The notes under the pieces are model-generated. The model searched no databases and was not told the origin of the DNA. It saw only the letters and a list, made by a program, of their open reading frames with translations. A DNA stretch of 60,000 bases from Hydractinia symbiolongicarpus (Eukaryota; Cnidaria; Hydrozoa; Anthoathecata; Hydractiniidae): contig NC_079880.1 of NCBI RefSeq assembly GCF_029227915.1, positions 23,562,501 through 23,622,500 of the forward strand, given 5' to 3'. Shown here piece after piece: positions 54,710 to 60,000 of this stretch. Position 1 is the stretch's first letter. Every line of letters begins with the position of its first letter. A program made the translations under genes and the position numbers.

Positions 54710-55419
54710 TTCTGTGTTTAACATTTTCTTCTATTTTCTTTTATTTTGCTAGTTTGAATTAACTATGTTGGAGAATAAAGTCTTCCATTTTTTATTATAG
54801 TTTGATTTGTCGATGGATAATTTCCTTCCTTTCTCCATTGACGTATAGCAATTATGATTTTACGATCGAGAATTACATCCATTTGAGTTTAAAATTGAAG
54901 TAAAATTTTTTTCCCCCGAGAGACAACATTAGAAGGCAAAGCTTTTAGTAAACTCGATAAATATTGATTTTTATATCTACAAAACCTTCCTCTTTGCACT
55001 GTATCTTAGAATGATGCTACAAAACACGATTGTAGTCGTGAAATTTTTTGGAATCCTACACTGTACCAAAAAAACAAATTCTTCTACAGGAGTTAATTAT
55101 TTAAAACATTTCAAGAATTTTTATTCCTAATTAATTTGTGAATCGTTGAAATTTTGTGATTGAATGAATCATGCGTTTCAGTAGGTTCATGGTGATACTG
55201 CATACATCTTGATTGCTTCCTTTAAATCAGCACTCAAATGCTTACTAACGGGTGGTAATTTCCTTTTCGGTTTTTATTTCTCAATTTTTTTGCACGCTAT
55301 TAAAATACCAAAGAAGCTGTTATTTATTTCAAAAAATATTTATGCATGTTAGCTATCAATTTTTAAACACTGTGTTATCAATGTGGGTCCTATTCAGTAG
55401 ACAATTTTCCCCACATGGG

Positions 55420-55662
55420 ATGAGTCGTAGCTATGATAACGACGAAAACCACATAATTACTAAGCTTCGCCAAAAGTGCGATACGTTTTTGGATTTTACG
55501 AAGGATGTAAAATTGTCAGTTGGAGAAACTTTTCGCCCAGCCACACCGAAATTTGACACATCAGATATGTGTTCAACCATGTGGGCAGACAGTAATGATA
55601 TAATATTTAAATTTGAATTTTGTGAACATCCATATGAAGTTTTATGCTTGCACTTATCAATC
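55420..55662 (+). CDS. Candidate exon of unknown protein
   Basis: An open frame (longest from 55252) has coding-like composition from ATG 55420: SRSYDNDENHIITKLRQK, DTFLDFTKDVKLSVGETF, MWADSNDIIFKFEFCEHP. It ends at a donor-like ATC|gtaagc near 55662. A second protein-like frame, 55990-56160 (MYRFNIDQIRLTKVPEETYE), lies 330 bp downstream but has no visible acceptor. Family not recognised. Confidence 0.35.
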
Positions 55663-56159
55663 GTAAGCTTTTAAAACATCCTTCGATCTAAATAAAATTA
55701 AATGCAACCTTGTTCCCAGGGCTGTCTCTTGATTTTTCTGAGGGAAAAAGTGCCTGAGGACAAGATTAATTTAGACGTAATCATCAACAAGTTGTTGTTT
55801 TTGTGGTTTGCGAAGGACTTGGCATTTTTTAACATCTGAAACAAGTGATATGTTAGACTGGTATAAGCATACGACAAATTAATGGGGAAAAATGAATTCT
55901 ATATCTTAAATCTTTTTGTGGCTTCTCGTGTCATGTTTAATTATTTAATGTGGTTTACATTTCTGTTAACCGCATATCCTTAATTTAAATGTACCGATTC
56001 AACATCGATCAAATTCGATTGACCAAAGTTCCGGAAGAAACTTATGAAGTTTCCTTTTCTGGTATTGATATGTTGGCCTGTTTAAGTAAAACAAATGTTA
56101 AACTATATAATTATGTCGTGCAAGTTTGTCGTGCAATATTTATTTGCTTGAACCAGTAA

Positions 56160-57330
56160 ATAACGGAAAGAAATTCCATACAAAAGGCTTCATTCCTGTT
56201 CAAAGTATTCTTGCACGGAATCAATTTTTGAAGATCATTTCCATGAACCTTAAACTTGTAATTTATAAAGTTTAATGATCACATAAATTTTCACATCCAA
56301 GAATCTTTCTACCGTACTAACCTATGCTAAGTTTTCCCCTAATTTTATTTGACCCTGATCGCCATGGAACCGTATTGTAGGTTGTAAAGTGGAACAAGCA
56401 AGTTTTGATGATTATTTACCTGCTCTCTTTGCTTGTGCAAAATAGGAATTTTCGGTCAGTTGATACGATTTGTCAAATTTGAGAATGTTTTATTATATAA
56501 TAAAATAAGAATGTTGTAGCTCATCCTTTCCTGGATTTGTAACGGAATCTTTCCAACATCGCAATTTTCACAAAGATTTTTTTTTCACGTATTCTATAAA
56601 CGGAATGATTTCAGCATTGCGACAAAGTGTAGGTTAAGATTAGGAATAAATTAGCATATACTTGTTCACTGATTTGAGCATCTTTGCCATTACATCAACA
56701 AAACTAATTGGCTGAAAACTACTAAAATATCCAAAATTCCTGCTTTCCACAAAATTATGATTGTATACGGGAATTTCGTCCCAACTAACGGAGATTTGTG
56801 TAAAAGCCGTCTCAGCAAGGAGGACTAACACTTTCTCATACAAATACATTTTATGGTTACAAGACAAAAGCAAGATCTTAGTGGACCAGACCAGTGGATC
56901 AGAGACTCCATATAATAACACTTCTTAAAACGAATAGAAATTAGCTACGATCGAGATTTGAGTGTAGATTTTTGTATGTAATATATTCAAGTGTTTAAAT
57001 TGTTTTTTTAAATGATTTTTTTATTCAAAACCTCAGTTTAGTTCTTGTGTAGACTATATGTGTTGCAAACTTGAACGGAATATAGCCAGTTATATATAGT
57101 TCCAACTGGCAATTTTACCAAACCCATTTTCGCTAGAGGTACTTTTTAAATCGATCATACTTTAAAAGAATTCAATGGGGGTATCATAACTGTCTGAATA
57201 ACAAAAAATTAATTTAATTTAAAGCTTGCCCTCCTGGAAAATGCAAGTTAATTTCATATGAAAGAGCGTGAAAAATTGTTAAGCAATTTGTGGATAACCA
57301 TACTCCATAACATCAATTACATTCAAACCT
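56160..57330. other. Noncoding interval
   Basis: The minus-strand ORF 56921-56640 has no support. No clear repeat. Confidence 0.35.
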
Positions 57331-57334
57331 GTAT

Positions 57335-57830
57335 GACACGCGACCACTCTAGGGACTTCTCAGGCAGGAGGTCTTAAAAAACAACTCTGTACGATGGCCG
57401 GCCTCTGACGACATGGCCGTCTCAGACAAGTTTAGCCTCATAAAATTCACCACAAATTGTTAGTAAAATTTAATAAATCTATTGAAATTAAAATATATCC
57501 TATGCTTCTTATCATAAAATGATTTGTTGTCAATTTCATTAAAAAGGCGGGAATAATAATAACAGGAACCGGTCACAGTAAATATTAAATTATCACACAA
57601 TTTCCATCAAATCATTTTATTTTATAAGGTAATTATTGAAAATATTTTATAGGCTATTTTAACGCTATTACACCTGCAATCTCAAGCAAAAATACAATAG
57701 CAGTTTCTTTGTCAATTTTCAACTATGGACAAAAGCGTAAAATAACTAAGGTTTAAGGGAACCAAGAAAATAGTTCGAAATAAAATAAAGTTCGAGTTAT
57801 CCGGTGTTCGAGTTGCCGGAATCTAACTAT
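57335..57830. mobile_element. Pogo/Tigger-like nonautonomous element
   Basis: The left side has GACCACTCTAGGGACTTCT and repeated GGCCG words; the right end has GTTCGAGTTATCCGGTGTTC then GAGTTGCCGGAATCTAACTA, typical of Tigger-like MITE ends (compare the element at 23.8-24.3 kb). About 0.5 kb, no transposase. Confidence 0.5.
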
Positions 57831-57839
57831 ATCAGCGGA

Positions 57840-60000
57840 AAAAAAGGAATGTATAATTTAGGTTTGTATTCCCAAAATAATTGTTTAGTCTCGTTTAGTT
57901 TTAGTTAGTTTTAGTTTTAGTTTTAATTTTATTATTGCAAATAGCACTATCATTATAAGAACGCGTCATACTTATCACACTTCGATGCGCAATTAACCGA
58001 ACCACAAGTAGAAGTATACTGTTTTGGGCGACCATGTTTAGCCGCACCAAATTACTTCGGTATGACCTTCTAGGTTTTACGGAGATGATGAGACAGATAT
58101 CATCGAATATCGATGACACGTGTCCATGCCCCTTGTTACGCTCGGACACGATACTGGCCTGATCCAATTTTGTTGGATATTATGAATTTTATTTTCTTAT
58201 AAGAAGCAGGAAGAAGAAAGAAGAATAAGCCAAGTCTCCTGGCTAATTTAACATGAATTCTCGATTAAGCATCTCCTTTCAGTGACTCCCACCTCCTTTC
58301 CTTTAAATAAGCTTCAAGCCTAAGAAGAAGCGCGCTATCGACATTTTTTGTCACACAGTGATGTGTTGTGTTTTAAGAAACACTCTGATATATACAGAGC
58401 GAGCGAATAAGAACACTTGGTAAGTTCTGGTAGTTGGTTGTTGTTTGTTTTTATAAAATTTACTAATGTTTCTTCTATAACATTACCATCTCAGTGTATA
58501 CAAAAAAGCTAAAATTTGATTGCAACTTAAGGTGACGGTATACCTTTTGAGTATGGTTTTTTAATTCGCGATTTTTTTCAGCGATAGTTAATCAAAGTTT
58601 ATTCATTCACACATCACCAAATGGCATTTTTAAATACCTATCAAATGATATAAAAACAATTTGAAACTTTTTAAATCGTGAAAAGTACAGAGACAGTTTC
58701 ATTATAATTGTGCCATCAATACTTTGTTTCCATAACGCTTTCAGATGACTTCGGAAGAAGGTCTGACCCCGTTTGGTCTTGTACCGATACGCCATTACAG
58801 ATACTAACTTGATTATTTCATGGATCGTTGCTAAATAACTTGTATATTTTACTTTATCGCCACCGTTCCTCCACGATTACTAAATAGACACAGAGCAGCT
58901 AAAAATGATTTTTAAAAGATGATAATTAGCCGCTTTGATGTCATTTTATGTATAGTTGTATTTTCAAAACATTGGTGTTCTGGTGACCGTATATTGTTAT
59001 AAGTTTAGCTGGATTTTCCATGATCTATTTAGTTGCAAATTTTCGCTAAAGCGTTTGTTAAGATTACCTGCTACGCATTGAACTCAATTGCAATTACTTT
59101 GTCCTTTAGCAGCATCGTTATGACTGGCTACCTTACAGTGACATCAACTAGAGATTTTTGTATGGGGCGTTTGGTAACTTTCTTACAAGAAATCGTGCAC
59201 GCCCTAAATGCGAAAACATCAGAATAAGACAAACTATACTCTTTCTACTAATGAATACATGACTATGAATATATAAATATTGTGGATACACAATGGAAAC
59301 ATAATTATTGGAAACATATATTTGTCAAGGCGTAATTTTAATTAGTTCTCACACAGCAACCTATCTAAAGTTGGAATTCCATAAAGCGGGAAGTTTTATC
59401 TCGTAAACTTCAAAGAGGAAAGACATGCGATAGAGAAAGAATAAAAAATACGCTTGTGAAGAATGTGACAGGGGGGATTTTCCTCCTTCTTTGAGTTTAT
59501 GGGTGAAGCAGAACAAACGCATTTTTAAAAAATAGGTGATTGGAAAGCATTCTAAGTACTTTGCGGTTGCGTATTAGCCTAGTCAAAACCGCGATCTGTA
59601 ACAGACTGGCGCAACGACAGTTAATTCTATGTGTAGAACTTATTGTGAAATGTATCAATTAAATAAATATTATTGCATGTGGTGCAAAATTTGAATGTAT
59701 TACAATCTTCTGAACATTACTTTGGCGGAAAATTTTTTCGCATATGGATTCACTTTGTAAGCGCAGAGTGGTAATATTTTCTTTAAAACACAACGTCCAG
59801 TTCATTGCACAGGTGCAAAGTCTTACATTTCCCAGCTTTCCGTCTTTATACCAGCCAACGTGAAAGCATAGACAAAGTTAATCAACTCGCCGTATATATT
59901 TAATTTGAAGTCTATACACGATTTTTTATATAGGAATATCAAAATTCTCACCAGGTTGGTCATTATTCTTTACGTCTTTATTGTTTAAACTTACAATTGT
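57840..60000. other. Noncoding right end
   Basis: Short ORFs (58167-57901, 58795-58607, 59033-59227) lack family or splice support. A TTTTAGTTTTAG-like run lies at 57900-57925. Nothing else recognised. Confidence 0.35.

Noticed and set aside
1-60000. tRNA, rRNA and bacterial-style operon signals
   Set aside because: None recognised by eye on either strand; introns and transposons show eukaryotic nuclear DNA.

Overview
The window looks like nuclear DNA of an invertebrate animal. It is very AT-rich, its genes are split by GT-AG introns, and it is dense in decayed transposons, foldback elements and satellites. The immune-type gene at the left end and the mix of mobile elements (Polinton-like polymerase, Plavaka/CACTA-type transposase, Crypton-like fragment, GIY-YIG and LINE pieces) are most like a cnidarian, possibly a hydrozoan. 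That placement is inference, because no species marker was seen. All exon joins below come from reading splice sites and codon phase; none was tested against RNA.

1-12.8 kb, plus strand: the most striking locus. Six exons (1273-2270, 2756-3033, 3510-6054, 6390-6656, 6755-6786, 11126-11619) join in perfect phase into a predicted protein of about 1537 residues. In order it has a DZIP3-type HEPN domain with an intact R-N-x3-H motif, a 14-heptad IxxNxxx coiled coil typical of parallel trimers, a degenerate nuclease-like region, a superfamily-1-type P-loop NTPase with a Gln/Pro insert, a fibronectin type III domain, and ankyrin repeats. The design suggests a trimerising innate-immune sensor or effector. 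The last exon can also be spliced to a second 3' end near 12.7 kb.

13-29 kb: a transposon graveyard. It holds a minus-strand Polinton/virus-type family-B DNA polymerase broken by three frameshifts (one caused by a 16-bp tandem duplication) and a TAG stop, an 18-bp satellite, a minus-strand reverse-transcriptase remnant with an FMDD box, a tentative small minus-strand coiled-coil gene, a plus-strand Plavaka/CACTA-like transposase pseudogene and a GIY-YIG fragment.

31-32.4 kb: six tandem copies of a 108-nt, phase-1/1 exon-like unit encoding a Gly/Asn/Gln-rich peptide. Five keep both splice sites and only three keep an open frame, so this is a decaying exon array of unknown parent.

36-41.5 kb: an 86-bp tandem repeat, a minus-strand LINE fragment (37.2-38.0 kb), a roughly 155-bp satellite, a minus-strand Crypton/QRICH1-ZMYM-like fragment, about 45 copies of a hexanucleotide and a roughly 340-bp duplication.

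42-52 kb, minus strand: two convincing spliced genes. One encodes a small secreted protein of unknown family (43995-42088, 218 aa). The other (51167-47893, 5' end missing) encodes a type I membrane protein with a variant Kunitz domain, one transmembrane helix and a cytoplasmic tail with two PPxY motifs.

52-60 kb: mainly noncoding DNA with a pogo-like nonautonomous element, a 29-bp tandem repeat and a few weak coding candidates.
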